From positions 127,754 to 191,753 of the forward strand of contig JBMOQW010000031.1 in NCBI GenBank assembly GCA_049322515.1: DNA of 64,000 nucleotides, in the 5' to 3' direction. Origin of the DNA: Parasulfuritortus sp049322515. Its GTDB lineage: Bacteria > Pseudomonadota > Gammaproteobacteria > Burkholderiales > Thiobacillaceae. A model generated the notes under the pieces. That model did no database searches and was not told the origin of the DNA. It saw nothing but the letters and a program-made list of their open reading frames with translations. Below are positions 7,844 through 17,469 of the stretch, piece after piece. A program made the position numbers and the translations under genes. Within the stretch, counting starts at the first letter, position 1; every line of letters starts with the position of its first letter.

Positions 7844-9019
7844 GTGTTGCTGATGCCCTTGATCGACCTCATTGCCGGCGCGCGGCCAAATTTTGTCAAG
7901 GTGGCTGCTCTGGTCCAGGCGCTCGATCGACACCGTGACTCGGGCGGCGGGCTGCGCTACCGGGTGGTGCATACCGGCCAGCATTACGACGTGGCCATGT
8001 CCGGCGACTTTTTCAGCCAGCTTGGCATCCCGCCGCCCGCGATCAACCTCGGTGCCGGTTCCGGCAGCCAGGCCGAACAGACCGGCGCCATCATGGTCGG
8101 GTACGAAAAATTGCTGATGGCTTCGCCCTGCGATCTTTGCCTGGTCGTGGGCGATGTCAACTCGACGCTTGCCTGCGCCATCACGGCCCGGAAAATGGCG
8201 ACGCCCGTGGCGCATGTCGAAGCGGGCATTCGCTCGGGCGACTGGCGCATGCCCGAGGAGATCAACCGCCGGGTGACCGACTCGATCAGCGACTGGTGCT
8301 TCACCACCACGCCGATGGCCAGTGAAAACCTGCGCCGGACCGGCATCGAAGCAGACCGGATCTTTTTCGTCGGCAACACCATGATCGATACCTTGCTCAC
8401 CCAGATGGACCGCTTGCGACCACCTTCCTTCTGGCTGGACGAAAATCTGCATGCCAAGGGGTATTTCGTCCTGACCCTGCACCGCCCCGTCAATGTCGAT
8501 GATCCATGCCGTTTGGCCGCATGGTTGCGGGCGGTCGGGGAGGCCACGCGAGGCATGCCGGTGATCTTTCCGCTGCACCCCAGGGTGGAAAAGCGCTTGG
8601 CCGAAGCCGGGCCCTTGCCCGACCACCTCCGCCCCGTTCCGGCGCAAGCTTATCTGGAATTCAACTATCTGGTCAGGCATGCCAAGGCGGTCATCACCGA
8701 CTCCGGCGGCATCACCGAGGAAACCACGGTGATGGGCGTGCCTTGCATGACCCTGCGGGATAGCACCGAACGGCCGGAAACCGTGCTGGTCGGCACCAAC
8801 GAATTGATCGGCAGCCAGCCCGAAGCCCTGGCGCCCGCCCTGGACCGGCTGTTCCAGGGCAACTGGAAGCGAGGCGCCGTGCCGGAATTGTGGGATGGAC
8901 AGGCCGCCGACCGTATCGTGTCGGTATTGGCAAGGCTCCTGGCGCCGAACGACCTGCAGCCCGGGGCCATCCAACCTGCACTTGCCGGTGCGGGGACTCT
9001 AGAAGGAGCCGGCCATTGA
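7844..9019 (+). CDS. wecB: UDP-N-acetylglucosamine 2-epimerase (non-hydrolysing)
   Basis: The enzyme interconverts UDP-GlcNAc and UDP-ManNAc in the cytoplasm. Family motifs are clear: GARPNFVKVAALVQ near the N-terminus, VVHTGQHYD, VVGDVNSTLA, HVEAGIRSGD followed by RMPEEINRR, LTLHRPVNVD, and ITDSGGITEETT near residue 285. Length (about 390 residues) is normal for the family. The frame can start at GTG 7844, directly after the previous stop, or at ATG 7853. An AAGGGA at 7824-7829 favours the former slightly. The product would supply ManNAc for the polymer or as a precursor of ManNAcA. Confidence 0.92.
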   Translation: MLLMPLIDLIAGARPNFVKVAALVQALDRHRDSGGGLRYRVVHTGQHYDVAMSGDFFSQLGIPPPAINLGAGSGSQAEQTGAIMVGYEKLLMASPCDLCLVVGDVNSTLACAITARKMATPVAHVEAGIRSGDWRMPEEINRRVTDSISDWCFTTTPMASENLRRTGIEADRIFFVGNTMIDTLLTQMDRLRPPSFWLDENLHAKGYFVLTLHRPVNVDDPCRLAAWLRAVGEATRGMPVIFPLHPRVEKRLAEAGPLPDHLRPVPAQAYLEFNYLVRHAKAVITDSGGITEETTVMGVPCMTLRDSTERPETVLVGTNELIGSQPEALAPALDRLFQGNWKRGAVPELWDGQAADRIVSVLARLLAPNDLQPGAIQPALAGAGTLEGAGH

Positions 9020-10299
9020 CCGAACCAGGCACCGCCCGGCTGCTGGTCTACTCCAGCTTGTTTCCCCATCCAGGCGATCCCAATGCCGGGGTATTCATCC
9101 GTGAGCGCATGTTCCGGGTGGCCCGTGACCATGCCTTGGTCGTGGTGTCGCCCAAGCCCTGGTCGCCATTCGACGGCCTGATCCGGCGCTTCCGACCCCG
9201 GTTCCGGCCGGTGGCGCCCCGGTGGGAACTCCAGCAAGGCATCGAGGTGCATGCCCCGCGCTTCTTCAGCCTGCCCGGGTTGTTCAAGTCATGGGACAGC
9301 GTCTTCATGGCGCTGGGCAGCTACTTGACGGTCCGGCGCTTGCAACGCGACTTCGGTTTCGATCTGATCGACGCCCATTTCGGCTATCCGGATGGGCACG
9401 CTGCCAGCCTGCTGGGACGTTGGTTGAAGGTCCCGCATATCGTGACCCTGCGCGGCTCCGAGCGCACCTATGTCGAATCGCCCCCCTTCAGAAAGCGCAT
9501 CGCCAGCGGCCTGCGTGCGGCCAGCCGGGTGATCGGCGTTTCCGACAGCTTGCGCAAATTGGCGGTCCGGCTTGGCGTGCCGGAGGCCCGCACGATCGCG
9601 ATCGGCAACGCCGTCGATAGCGATAAATTCCAGCCCATGCCCCAGGCAGAAGCCCGGGCCCGGCTGGGACTGCCCGGGGACGCCCGGATCATCGTCTCGG
9701 TCGGCTGGCTGATCGAACGCAAGGGCTTTCATCGGGTGCTGGAGATCTTGCCTGACTTGGTGAAGCGTTTCCCCGATTTGCACTATTTGATCGTGGGCGG
9801 CGCCACCGGGCCCGACAGCATGGAGGCCGCGCTACATCAAATGGTCGAGGCGATGGGCTTGGCCGGGCGGGTTCATTTTCTTGGACCCATGCCGCACGAT
9901 GCATTGAAGTGGCCATTATCCGCTGCGGATGTTTTCGTGCTGGCCACGCGCCGGGAAGGCTGGGCCAACGTTTTCCTCGAAGCCATGGCCTGCGGGTTGC
10001 CGGTCGTGACCACTGAGGTCGATGGCAATGCAGAGGTGGTTTGCCATCCGGCCCTCGGCCGGCTGGTGCCCTTTGGTGATTCCGATGCATTGCGTGAATC
10101 GGTGGCCGAGGCCCTGGTCCAGCCATGGGATCGCGTGGCGATTCGGGACCATGCGGAATCGCAGGGCTGGGCCAAACGCATCGATGAATTGACACGGATC
10201 TACACTGGCGTGATGCAAGCAGCTAGACACCCACAATCAGGCAATACCCGGCCTGCGACAGCCCAGGAGCCAGGGGGAGACGATGACAGTTCGCGTTAA
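9016..10299 (+). CDS. Glycosyltransferase family 4
   Basis: A 427-residue GT-B enzyme. The start is placed at TTG 9016, which has an AGAAGGAG ribosome-binding site at 9001-9008 and overlaps the wecB stop by 4 nt. The frame is open further upstream, but that region is the wecB coding sequence. Features are LLVYSSLFPHPGDPNAGVFI at the N-terminus, FDLIDAHFGYPDGHAASLLG in the acceptor half, VSVGWLIERKGFHRVLEILP at the donor half, and EGWANVFLEAMACGLPVVTT in the donor-sugar site. It belongs to the same operon as the preceding genes. Confidence 0.88.
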   Translation: MTEPGTARLLVYSSLFPHPGDPNAGVFIRERMFRVARDHALVVVSPKPWSPFDGLIRRFRPRFRPVAPRWELQQGIEVHAPRFFSLPGLFKSWDSVFMALGSYLTVRRLQRDFGFDLIDAHFGYPDGHAASLLGRWLKVPHIVTLRGSERTYVESPPFRKRIASGLRAASRVIGVSDSLRKLAVRLGVPEARTIAIGNAVDSDKFQPMPQAEARARLGLPGDARIIVSVGWLIERKGFHRVLEILPDLVKRFPDLHYLIVGGATGPDSMEAALHQMVEAMGLAGRVHFLGPMPHDALKWPLSAADVFVLATRREGWANVFLEAMACGLPVVTTEVDGNAEVVCHPALGRLVPFGDSDALRESVAEALVQPWDRVAIRDHAESQGWAKRIDELTRIYTGVMQAARHPQSGNTRPATAQEPGGDDDSSR

Positions 10300-10338
10300 G
10301 GGCATGGTTTGGCGTTTTCATTTCTTTGGAGCGTAACG

Positions 10339-11331
10339 ATGAGTAGCCAGAAGCATGGGGCGAATGGGACTTCAGGGCCCATTCTCCTGTTCGGCATGCC
10401 CCGATCCGGGACGACCTGGATTGGCAAGATATTCGACAGTTCCCCGGATACCCTCTATCGCCATGAACCCGATAGCTGGGGCAGTCTGAATGCCCTGCCG
10501 CTATTGCCGGACAGCGCCGAAGCGGAACAGTACCGGCAAGCAGTGGAATCGTTCCTGGCCAGGTTGCCGATGTCTCGTCGTACCAAAGTGGCGGCATCGC
10601 TGCCCATATTTCAAAAAGCCGGGGAATCCCGACTGATGTGGCGACTCCGAAGCGCCGGCCAGTTCGGGATCAAGGCACTCTCGAACTATGTCGGCGAGAT
10701 CTCAATCCCCGCCTGGGTCGATGGCCCCCGTCGCAAGCTGCGGCCGGTATGGAAATCCATCGAATCGACAGGGCGTCTGGGGGTGCTGTTGGCCATCGCA
10801 CCCCAGGCTCGCGCCATCCATATCGTACGCCACCCTTGTGGCTTCGTCGCCTCGGTGCTTCGTGGCGAGCTCAAGAACAAGTTCGAGAGTGGCAAGGACA
10901 GCGAAGACTTCGGTTTGTTCGAGCTGCTATGCAGGACCCCCCAGGCCGCCAGGCAGGGCATCGTGGTCGAGCGATTGAGGGCGATGACCCCGGCGGAACG
11001 CCTGGCTTGGCGGTGGCGGTTGGTCAATGAAAAGGCCATGGAAGACTGTCGCACACTGGCGGCCTATCGCACTGTGGCCTATGACCAGGTATGCGAACGC
11101 CCGGTCGAGGAAAGTGAGGCGTTGTTTGCCTTTGCCGGCCTGGAAATGCAGGCGCAGACGCGACAGTTTCTCAGCATGAGCACACGCCATGAAAATGCAG
11201 CCTACTACAGCGTGTTCAAGGATCCTTTGAAATCGGCCAACAAATGGCGTTCGGAACTGGCCAGGGAGGATATCGATGGGGTGATGCGGGTGGTAGGCGA
11301 TTCTCCGCTGATGGACCTGTTCAATCATTGA
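10339..11331 (+). CDS. Sulfotransferase family protein
   Basis: A 330-residue cytoplasmic protein with the 5'-phosphosulfate-binding loop ILLFGMPRSGTTWIGKIFDS at residues 16-35 and a 3'-phosphate-binding-like segment AIHIVRHPCGFVASVLRGE near residues 155-175. It is predicted to move sulfate from PAPS onto a hydroxyl of a carbohydrate or small molecule. An ATG at 10339 follows GGAGCG. An upstream in-frame start at 10309 lacks such a site. In this context it may sulfate the exopolysaccharide or a precursor, which would add negative charge. The acceptor is unknown. Confidence 0.85.
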   Translation: MSSQKHGANGTSGPILLFGMPRSGTTWIGKIFDSSPDTLYRHEPDSWGSLNALPLLPDSAEAEQYRQAVESFLARLPMSRRTKVAASLPIFQKAGESRLMWRLRSAGQFGIKALSNYVGEISIPAWVDGPRRKLRPVWKSIESTGRLGVLLAIAPQARAIHIVRHPCGFVASVLRGELKNKFESGKDSEDFGLFELLCRTPQAARQGIVVERLRAMTPAERLAWRWRLVNEKAMEDCRTLAAYRTVAYDQVCERPVEESEALFAFAGLEMQAQTRQFLSMSTRHENAAYYSVFKDPLKSANKWRSELAREDIDGVMRVVGDSPLMDLFNH

Positions 11332-11534
11332 CCATGGGCCCCTTCGGTGACCCTGATCTGGCCTCGCTGGCTGAGGTTCGAGACGCGCGATGTCACCTGC
11401 ATGCCGTCGCCTCGGCTGAGCTTGCGCCGATGCTGGTGCCATGGATGGGCACGCTTTCGAGCGATCCCTTGATCGGGTGTTGTGCGTGCTGCGCCCCGCA
11501 TGCCGGGCAAGAAAATTCAGAGGGTCGGTAATCG

Positions 11535-12881
11535 ATGCGTGATCTAGCCTTGGTCCTGTTTGTCATGTGGGGATTGTTCAAGACCCTCAAGCATCCCTTC
11601 ATCGGGACTTATCTTTGGGTCTGGTTCAGCCTGATGAATCCGCACAAATTGACCTGGGGTTTCGCATATGGCTTTCCGTTCGCGCAACTGATCGCCGTAT
11701 CGACCTTGATCGGCGTCCTAGCCACCAAGAACAACCGGCAAAAGGTTTGGTCGCCCGAGACGGTCACGTTGGCCATGTTTATCGTTTGGGCCTGCATCAC
11801 CACGGTGTTCGCGGTCAACCAAGCGGGCGCATTAGTGGAAATGGACCGCTTCCTGAAGACGCAATTGTTCGTATTCCTGATTATTGCCCTGGTGACCGAT
11901 CGCAAGAAGCTCGATTGGTTTATCTGGGTCATGGTCATTTCGATCGGCTTCTATGGGACCAAGGGCGGGGTCTTCACCATCTTGACCGGTGGCAGCGCCC
12001 GGGTATGGGGACCTGAAGGCAGCTTCATCGGCGGCAACAATGAAATTGCCCTGGCGTTGCTGATGACCGTGCCATTGATGTGGTATCTCCGGCTTCAGGC
12101 GACCAACAAGTGGGTCCGGCACGGGCTGTTGGCAGCCATGTTGCTGTGTACGGCCTCCATCCTGGGGACCCAGTCGAGGGGGGCCTTCCTGGGCATCATG
12201 GCGATCGGGGCCTTCTTCTGGTGGAAAAGCCCGCATAAGGCGGCCGCGAGCATGGTGGTCCTGGTCGTGGCCATGCTGGTCCTGATGTTCATGCCCGAAT
12301 CCTGGTGGGAGCGCATGAACACCATCAAGTCGTATGAAGAAGATCCTTCCGCCATGGGGCGGATCAATGCCTGGTGGGTTGCCTGGCACATGGCCAATGA
12401 TTCGATCACGGGTGGCGGCGCACGCATGTTCACGCGGGAAATCTTCATGATCTATGCGCCCGAGCCGCTCAATTTCCATGATGTCCACAGCATCTATTTC
12501 GAAATGCTCGGAGAACAAGGCTGGATCGGCTTCTTCCTGTTCATGCTCCTGGCGTTCTTCACTTGGCGCAGTTGTGCTCGGCTGATCAAGGCCGGCAAGC
12601 GGGGTCCGGAATACAAGTGGGCCGCCGACCTGGGGGGGATGATGCAGGTCAGCCTGATCGGCTACTGGGTGAGTGGAGCTTTCCTGGGCTTGGCCTATTT
12701 CGACTATTACTACGACCTGATCGCTGCCGTGGTCATTGCCAACAAGTTGGTGCTGCGGCAGTTGGAAGCAGGGGCGTCCAGCATGAAGCCGGCCGCCATC
12801 ACGCCCGCCCGGCGGCGGCGAAAACCACCCGCCCGGCCAAGTTCGAGCGAGCCGGCCCTGCCCCCAGGGCCACCGGGTTAA
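11535..12881 (+). CDS. O-glycosylation ligase/Wzy-like membrane protein, XrtA-associated
   Basis: A 448-residue protein with about ten to twelve predicted membrane segments. The opening MRDLALVLFVMWGLFKTLKH and the segment WFSLMNPHKLTWGFAYGFPF match the XrtA-associated probable O-glycosylation ligase family (TIGR03097), related to the WaaL/Wzy O-antigen ligase superfamily. The large periplasmic loop typical of the superfamily lies around GRINAWWVAWHMANDSITGG to VHSIYFEMLGEQGWIGFFLF. It would polymerise repeat units or transfer glycan to an acceptor at the periplasmic face. The tail after residue 410 is basic and proline-rich. About 200 nt without a recognisable gene precede it. Confidence 0.9.
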   Translation: MRDLALVLFVMWGLFKTLKHPFIGTYLWVWFSLMNPHKLTWGFAYGFPFAQLIAVSTLIGVLATKNNRQKVWSPETVTLAMFIVWACITTVFAVNQAGALVEMDRFLKTQLFVFLIIALVTDRKKLDWFIWVMVISIGFYGTKGGVFTILTGGSARVWGPEGSFIGGNNEIALALLMTVPLMWYLRLQATNKWVRHGLLAAMLLCTASILGTQSRGAFLGIMAIGAFFWWKSPHKAAASMVVLVVAMLVLMFMPESWWERMNTIKSYEEDPSAMGRINAWWVAWHMANDSITGGGARMFTREIFMIYAPEPLNFHDVHSIYFEMLGEQGWIGFFLFMLLAFFTWRSCARLIKAGKRGPEYKWAADLGGMMQVSLIGYWVSGAFLGLAYFDYYYDLIAAVVIANKLVLRQLEAGASSMKPAAITPARRRRKPPARPSSSEPALPPGPPG

Positions 12882-12910
12882 CCCTTGGTCCCGGGCACGC
12901 TGCTCTGGGG

Positions 12911-14140
12911 CTAAGGGGCCGTCACCCTGTCAAATACCCCAGCCAACTGGCGGGTTCGGCCCTCCCGGCTAGCCGAGGCGATGGCGTCAGGCGTAGCCTT
13001 GCGGATCGGATACTGGCCGGCCATCCACTCAGTCAGCAGGTCGGCAATCGCCTTCGGGTCATCCCAGCGCACCAGGTTGTCGGAGTTCAGGGTGGCCAAG
13101 GTCTGGGCCGTGGCCCCGGCGGGGTCGGTCAAGGCCAGGATCGGCCGGTGCGCACGCAGGTACTCGTACAGCTTCGCCGGCACCTGGGTATTGCAATTGC
13201 TCGCCTGCAACAGCAGCAGCGTGTCGGCCCGAATCATTTCCTGCAAGGCCTCGCGATAGGGCAGTGGGGGCGCCAACTCGACGCATTCAACCAGATTGAA
13301 CCGGTCGATCAAGGCTTGCAGATGTCGATCGTGCATCGAAGCCCGAAAGCGCACGCAAAGAGCCGCTGGGTCCACCACGCGCCGGTCGATCAAGTCGCGC
13401 AACGCCTGGAACAGCGCAGTCGGATCCCGTTCACTGGGGTAGACGATGCCGCTATGCAGCAGGGTGAACCGGCCCGGGTTCAGGGGGGGCAGCCCAGGGT
13501 CCAGTCCCTGGAATGCGCCTTCGTCATAGCCGTTCTCGATGCAGCAGCATCTTGCCGCCGTCTCCGGGTATGCAGCGGCCATGTGCGCGACAGCGCTATG
13601 CGTGGTGAAGACACACTGCGCCGCATGGCGGGCGGCCAGGCGCTCGATCCGGGCAAAGCTGCGCACCATCGCGGGATCGGTGGGGTAATCCTGGCTGATC
13701 ATCGGGTCACGGAAGTCCGCCACCCAGGGGATGCCGGTCAATCGATGCAGGGTGGCGCCGATCAAATGCGCCGTGGCGATGGGGTAAGTCGACCAGATGA
13801 CCTGCGGCCTGAGGCGCCGGATGGCGCGCAAACCGAGCAGCACCGCGCCCGGCCACCATGACACCCAGCGATCCGGCAAGGCGGCCATTCGTGGGTAACG
13901 GCCGAGCAGGGAGAAATGACGTGCGGTATCCCAGGCCGGAGCACGAAGGACCTCGAGATCGGGCGGCACTTGGGACAGGCTGGCCGCACTGGTTTCAGGA
14001 TAGGCGCGCGGGTGGGCGGTGAGGATGTGCGGTTCCCAGCCGAAGCTCGGCAAATACTGCGCGAAGCGGAGGGTGCGTTGGGGGCCGCTGCTGCCGGCAT
14101 GGGGCGGGAAATGGTAGGCGAGCAACAAAGCTTGTTTCAT
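12911..14140 (-). CDS. Glycosyltransferase family 4
   Basis: A 409-residue GT-B-fold protein with LLAYHFPPHAGSSGPQRTLR at the N-terminus and a donor half containing HSGIVYPSERDPTALFQALR and NTQVPAKLYEYLRAHRPILA. The opening, PRVGP-like spacing and PxKLYEYL motif are typical of GT4 enzymes of surface polysaccharide loci. The start at ATG 14140 gives the family N-terminus. A GTG at 14167, 1 nt past the upstream stop, would add nine residues. It is the last gene of the long minus-strand block and converges on the O-ligase gene, with 29 nt between the stops. Confidence 0.85.
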   Translation of the reverse strand: MKQALLLAYHFPPHAGSSGPQRTLRFAQYLPSFGWEPHILTAHPRAYPETSAASLSQVPPDLEVLRAPAWDTARHFSLLGRYPRMAALPDRWVSWWPGAVLLGLRAIRRLRPQVIWSTYPIATAHLIGATLHRLTGIPWVADFRDPMISQDYPTDPAMVRSFARIERLAARHAAQCVFTTHSAVAHMAAAYPETAARCCCIENGYDEGAFQGLDPGLPPLNPGRFTLLHSGIVYPSERDPTALFQALRDLIDRRVVDPAALCVRFRASMHDRHLQALIDRFNLVECVELAPPLPYREALQEMIRADTLLLLQASNCNTQVPAKLYEYLRAHRPILALTDPAGATAQTLATLNSDNLVRWDDPKAIADLLTEWMAGQYPIRKATPDAIASASREGRTRQLAGVFDRVTAP

Positions 14141-14168
14141 GATCGGCCCCGGTTCTGGCGGATGCACA

Positions 14169-15230
14169 TCAACCGGTCAGGACTTTCTCATAGAGATCGA
14201 ACATCCTTTGCGCCGCGACCGGCAGTGACAAGTGTTGAAGGACGTGCTGCCTGTTTCGGCGGCCTTCCTCCAGGCGAACTTCCGGGGCGTGCATGAGCTG
14301 TTCGACGTGCGCGCAAAGCCCATCGATGTCACCCGCAGCGGTCAGCCTGACCGCACTGCCCTGGGCATATTCGCCGACGCCACCGACATGGGTGCTCACC
14401 ACCGGCAGGCCGCAGGCCATCATTTCCAGCAGTGAGTTATTTGCCGTGGCATCCGATAGCGGGAGCAGGCCGATGCTGGCGGTGCGATAGTGCTCGAGCA
14501 GCGCGTCATCGGAAAGGCCAACATGAACCTGAATGCCAGGCTCACGGTTGATGGGATGCTCGAGCAGCGTTTTCGGGCCGATCACGTGGGTCTCCAGAGC
14601 GTATCCCTGGTTGCAGAGCCGGCGATGCACTGCCAAGACCTCGTCATGGCGACGGTACATTTGCCCGACGCAGAGCAATTTGATCGGATCGACCGGGGGT
14701 GGCGGGCCGGGGCTGAAAAAGTCCGCATCCACTGGGTGGGGCAAATAATGGATGCGGTCGGCAGGCAAGAATCGGGAGAAATAATCTACCTGATTGATGC
14801 CCACGGCGACCACGGCGTCCAATGACTTCAGGACGCCGGGATTGACCCGCTCGATCAACCGGTCAGGGGGATAGTGGTATGTGGCCAGGCAGCGATTGCG
14901 GCCATTCTTCCAGAGGGGTGTAAACAGGTAGGTGTCTTCGCCATAGATGAAATGAGTCAGCCGGGTCGCACGGCGAGTCCAGGGCAGGGCGCCCAATTCG
15001 GCCTCCATGCCATCGGCTTGGGTGGCTTGCGGCCGGAGCAGCCAGAGGCGCCAAGCAAGCGACCTGGGCAGGTGCTTGCCAACCCAGGCCAGCGCGCTGC
15101 TTCTGGCCACGTCCAAGCCCATGTGTTGGAACAAAATGTCGTAGCCTGCATGCGACCCATGATGGGCGATGTGACGGGGCACATAGCGGCAACGCGCGAT
15201 AACTTCGGCATTCAGTGGCATCGTATTCAA
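14169..15230 (-). CDS. Glycosyltransferase (GT4-like)
   Basis: A 353-residue protein whose C-terminal half is a GT-B donor domain: KLLCVGQMYRRHDEVLAVHR, then LLPLSDATANNSLLEMMACG with the conserved glutamate, and LPVVSTHVGGVGEYA. The N-terminal half is less typical and contains LTHFIYGEDTYLFTPLWKNG. It is co-oriented with the next gene at a 28-nt interval. The donor and acceptor sugars cannot be assigned. Confidence 0.8.
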   Translation of the reverse strand: MNTMPLNAEVIARCRYVPRHIAHHGSHAGYDILFQHMGLDVARSSALAWVGKHLPRSLAWRLWLLRPQATQADGMEAELGALPWTRRATRLTHFIYGEDTYLFTPLWKNGRNRCLATYHYPPDRLIERVNPGVLKSLDAVVAVGINQVDYFSRFLPADRIHYLPHPVDADFFSPGPPPPVDPIKLLCVGQMYRRHDEVLAVHRRLCNQGYALETHVIGPKTLLEHPINREPGIQVHVGLSDDALLEHYRTASIGLLPLSDATANNSLLEMMACGLPVVSTHVGGVGEYAQGSAVRLTAAGDIDGLCAHVEQLMHAPEVRLEEGRRNRQHVLQHLSLPVAAQRMFDLYEKVLTG

Positions 15231-15252
15231 CTCGATGGGACCTCGGAAAGCC

Positions 15253-15280
15253 TGTCATGCCCGCGCAAGCGGGAATCCAG
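15253..15280. repeat. Short intergenic palindromic repeat
   Basis: The element contains CCCGCGCAAGCGGG, a 5-bp stem with a 4-nt loop, inside a TGTCATGCCC...GGGAATCCAG context. Degraded versions with the same GGGAAT and ATTCCCG arms lie at 28092-28110 and 29536-29556. Such ATTCCC(N)GGGAAT elements are common dispersed intergenic repeats in beta- and gammaproteobacteria. It occupies the gap between two glycosyltransferase genes. Confidence 0.5.
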
Positions 15281-15381
15281 GCCATTGATCTTAGGCGCCT
15301 GCCTGTGTAGGCGCGACGGATGGGTTGGTCGAGGCGTCTTTGACAGTGCCCGTCTGCGGGGAGAGGAATTGGACCTATGCA

Positions 15382-16374
15382 TCAATTACGCTTGCTGCGA
15401 ATCCAGCGATTGACCCGGACAGACCGTAAGACCGTCTCAATCAAGCCCGCGCCGGTTGATTGATGGAGGCGCCAGGCTTGCCGGACTAGGGCTGGGAGCG
15501 CCTGATCGGCGCCAAGATCGTAAATGCGCTGGAAATACCACGCCAGGCCGGCCTCGAGAATGTCATGGTCTGTAGGGTCGTGCTCGCCTTGTGGGAGGGT
15601 GGCGAGGTTGTGCGCCAACCAGGCGAGGTATTGCAACATGGCCTCGACTTTCCCGGGCAAGTACCGGGATTGTCCGGCGCTGATGTTGTCACCAGACAGG
15701 CGCCACCGGGCTTTGGGGCCTTTGATCGTCCGAATCCCCCCCTTTGCGGCGAGTTTGAGCCAGGTCGCGTCGTCCGAGCACCATGCGTGGGGAAAATTGA
15801 CGAATCCGCCCATTGCCAGCAGGGCATCCCTTCGCACGATGTACTCGCAGGCAAAGCTGGATAATGTGCCCCTGAACCGACCCAGTGCATAGTTTCTGGC
15901 ACTCAGGTGGTCGGGATAGGGCGGCTTGGGAGAGGTAATGTGTCCTTGGGCGTCGATCTGATCAACATCAAGATGCCATAACCCTGGAAAATGCTGGTCA
16001 TCATGGATCGCAGACAACACCGCAGACACAGCATTCGCCTCGAGTTCGTCGTCATCGCCCATGAACCATAGCCAATCGGCTGACACGAGCTGAATCGTCC
16101 GGTTCCAGTGATCAATCAAATTGCTTCCGCCCAGATTGTTCTCGAATCTATGGTACCGAATGGGCAATGTGTCCAGGAATGGCGCAGCAACGCCGACGAT
16201 GTCATCCGGGCTATGGTCATCCGCAATCAAGATTTCAAAATTCCCACTGGCTTCCTGACCCGCCAACGAAGAAAGTGCCTGTCCAAGATATTTTCCACGA
16301 TAGGCAGGAATGACAATACAGAGCATCGCCTTGTTATTCGCATCCAGCCTGACCGCCTGATTCATTTCAGTCAT
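15382..16374 (-). CDS. Glycosyltransferase family 2
   Basis: A 330-residue GT-A enzyme. It opens with LCIVIPAYRGKYLGQALSSL, continues with EILIADDHSPDD, and has a DWLWFMGDDDELEANAVSAV segment holding the DxD-like metal and nucleotide site. A second aspartate-rich region, HAWCSDDATWLKLAAKGG, is typical of the acceptor side. The start at ATG 16374 overlaps the stop of the upstream WbsX-like gene (ATGA), so the pair is translationally coupled. Its longer upstream frame overlaps that gene and is not used. Confidence 0.87.
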   Translation of the reverse strand: MTEMNQAVRLDANNKAMLCIVIPAYRGKYLGQALSSLAGQEASGNFEILIADDHSPDDIVGVAAPFLDTLPIRYHRFENNLGGSNLIDHWNRTIQLVSADWLWFMGDDDELEANAVSAVLSAIHDDQHFPGLWHLDVDQIDAQGHITSPKPPYPDHLSARNYALGRFRGTLSSFACEYIVRRDALLAMGGFVNFPHAWCSDDATWLKLAAKGGIRTIKGPKARWRLSGDNISAGQSRYLPGKVEAMLQYLAWLAHNLATLPQGEHDPTDHDILEAGLAWYFQRIYDLGADQALPALVRQAWRLHQSTGAGLIETVLRSVRVNRWIRSKRN

Positions 16375-17465
16375 CCAGGAAATGCCTGGCCCAGGACGTT
16401 GGCTTTGGCACTCCGGGTGGCTTCCAAGTAGGCCCGGCCCCATCTCTGATCGGGTTCCAGATGGTTGCCCTCCGCCCACTCATTCCATGCATTGATGAAA
16501 ACAAGCTGGGCCGCAGGTGCATGCATTGTCATTTCATCGGCGAGGGTTTTGCTGAGCCACCCTTGATACTGCTCTGGCGTACTGTTTTGAATGATCGTGG
16601 CATCCGATTTTCGTCTAGGCGAATTGTCGAATCCGGGAGTCACACATCGATAGTGTCGATAAGACGGTATAGCTTTGCTTTGCATGCCGGCGACAAGATC
16701 TCGATATTCCACGAAGCGATGCTCGAAATAGCCCTTGGGAAACAGGCCGACCCGGCTCATGAGCTTTTGCATGCGACTAAAGCGCAACTTTTGCAAGCGT
16801 CGCCAATCGGGCGCGAATTCGATGGCGACATCGAAGCCAATGGACGCAGGGTCCACTCCGGTAACGAATGATTCCACCCTGGCCAGGCAAATTTCGCCCA
16901 GTCCAGATCGCATGGCGGCTTCGCGCCAGAGGGCTGCGGTCCGGGCTGGATCGGGCAGCAATTCGGTCCGGTAGATGAGTAGCAGGGGTTTTCCTTCGAC
17001 CCTCACATAGCGAGGATCCGAGAGAAAGGGCAGCAAGGCTTCGATATGAGCCTGGTCGTCTTCGGGTGAATAGTGCTGCTCCAGGAGGTTTTGCCCGGTG
17101 CGTCCATCCCAGGCACGGGTCCAGTTTTCATTGGCCCAGCACAGGCAAAAGGGAAAATCCGGTTTGCCGGAAGCGAGAATCTCGTCAACCGGTCGCTCCA
17201 GCACCCGTTTGCCATTGAACCAATAGTGGTAGTAGACGAAACCATCGATCCCATACTGACGGGCAAGGTCGGCCTGGGCGTCGCGCGCCTCTGGCAGGCG
17301 CAAGTCATAGAACCCCAGGTCGGCGGGCAGATGCGGCTGATAATGTCCTGGCACCACCGGTCTTGCACGAGTGACGTTGGTCCACTCGGTGAACCCCTTT
17401 CCCCACCAGGCGTCGTTTTCTGGAATGGGGTGAAATTGCGGTAGGTGAAAGGCCAATATCTGCAT
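16371..17465 (-). CDS. WbsX-like GH99-fold protein, copy 1
   Basis: A 364-residue protein of the WbsX / glycoside hydrolase 99-like family seen in O-antigen and capsule loci. The signatures are AFHLPQFHPIPENDAWWGKG, FTEWTNVTRARP, YGIDGFVYYHYWFNGKRVLE, FCLCWANENWTRAWDG and a C-terminal FINAWNEWAEGNHLEPD. GH99 enzymes are retaining endo-mannosidases, and the WbsX group may be glycosyltransferases or glycosidases. No biochemical role is firmly established. The start at ATG 17465 lies 4 nt after the stop of the DUF4038 gene, and the C-terminus overlaps the GT2 gene. A second copy lies at 19175-20263. Confidence 0.85.
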   Translation of the reverse strand: MQILAFHLPQFHPIPENDAWWGKGFTEWTNVTRARPVVPGHYQPHLPADLGFYDLRLPEARDAQADLARQYGIDGFVYYHYWFNGKRVLERPVDEILASGKPDFPFCLCWANENWTRAWDGRTGQNLLEQHYSPEDDQAHIEALLPFLSDPRYVRVEGKPLLLIYRTELLPDPARTAALWREAAMRSGLGEICLARVESFVTGVDPASIGFDVAIEFAPDWRRLQKLRFSRMQKLMSRVGLFPKGYFEHRFVEYRDLVAGMQSKAIPSYRHYRCVTPGFDNSPRRKSDATIIQNSTPEQYQGWLSKTLADEMTMHAPAAQLVFINAWNEWAEGNHLEPDQRWGRAYLEATRSAKANVLGQAFPG

Positions 17466-17469
17466 GGTT

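Noticed and set aside
12563..13861. A long + strand reading frame of about 430 codons over the convergent GT4 and ligase genes
   Set aside because: It is antisense to the GT4 gene and shows no family motifs. High GC makes such shadow frames common.
15382..16479. Longer GT2 start at 16479
   Set aside because: The added residues lie inside the WbsX gene. The ATGA overlap at 16374 is the natural start.
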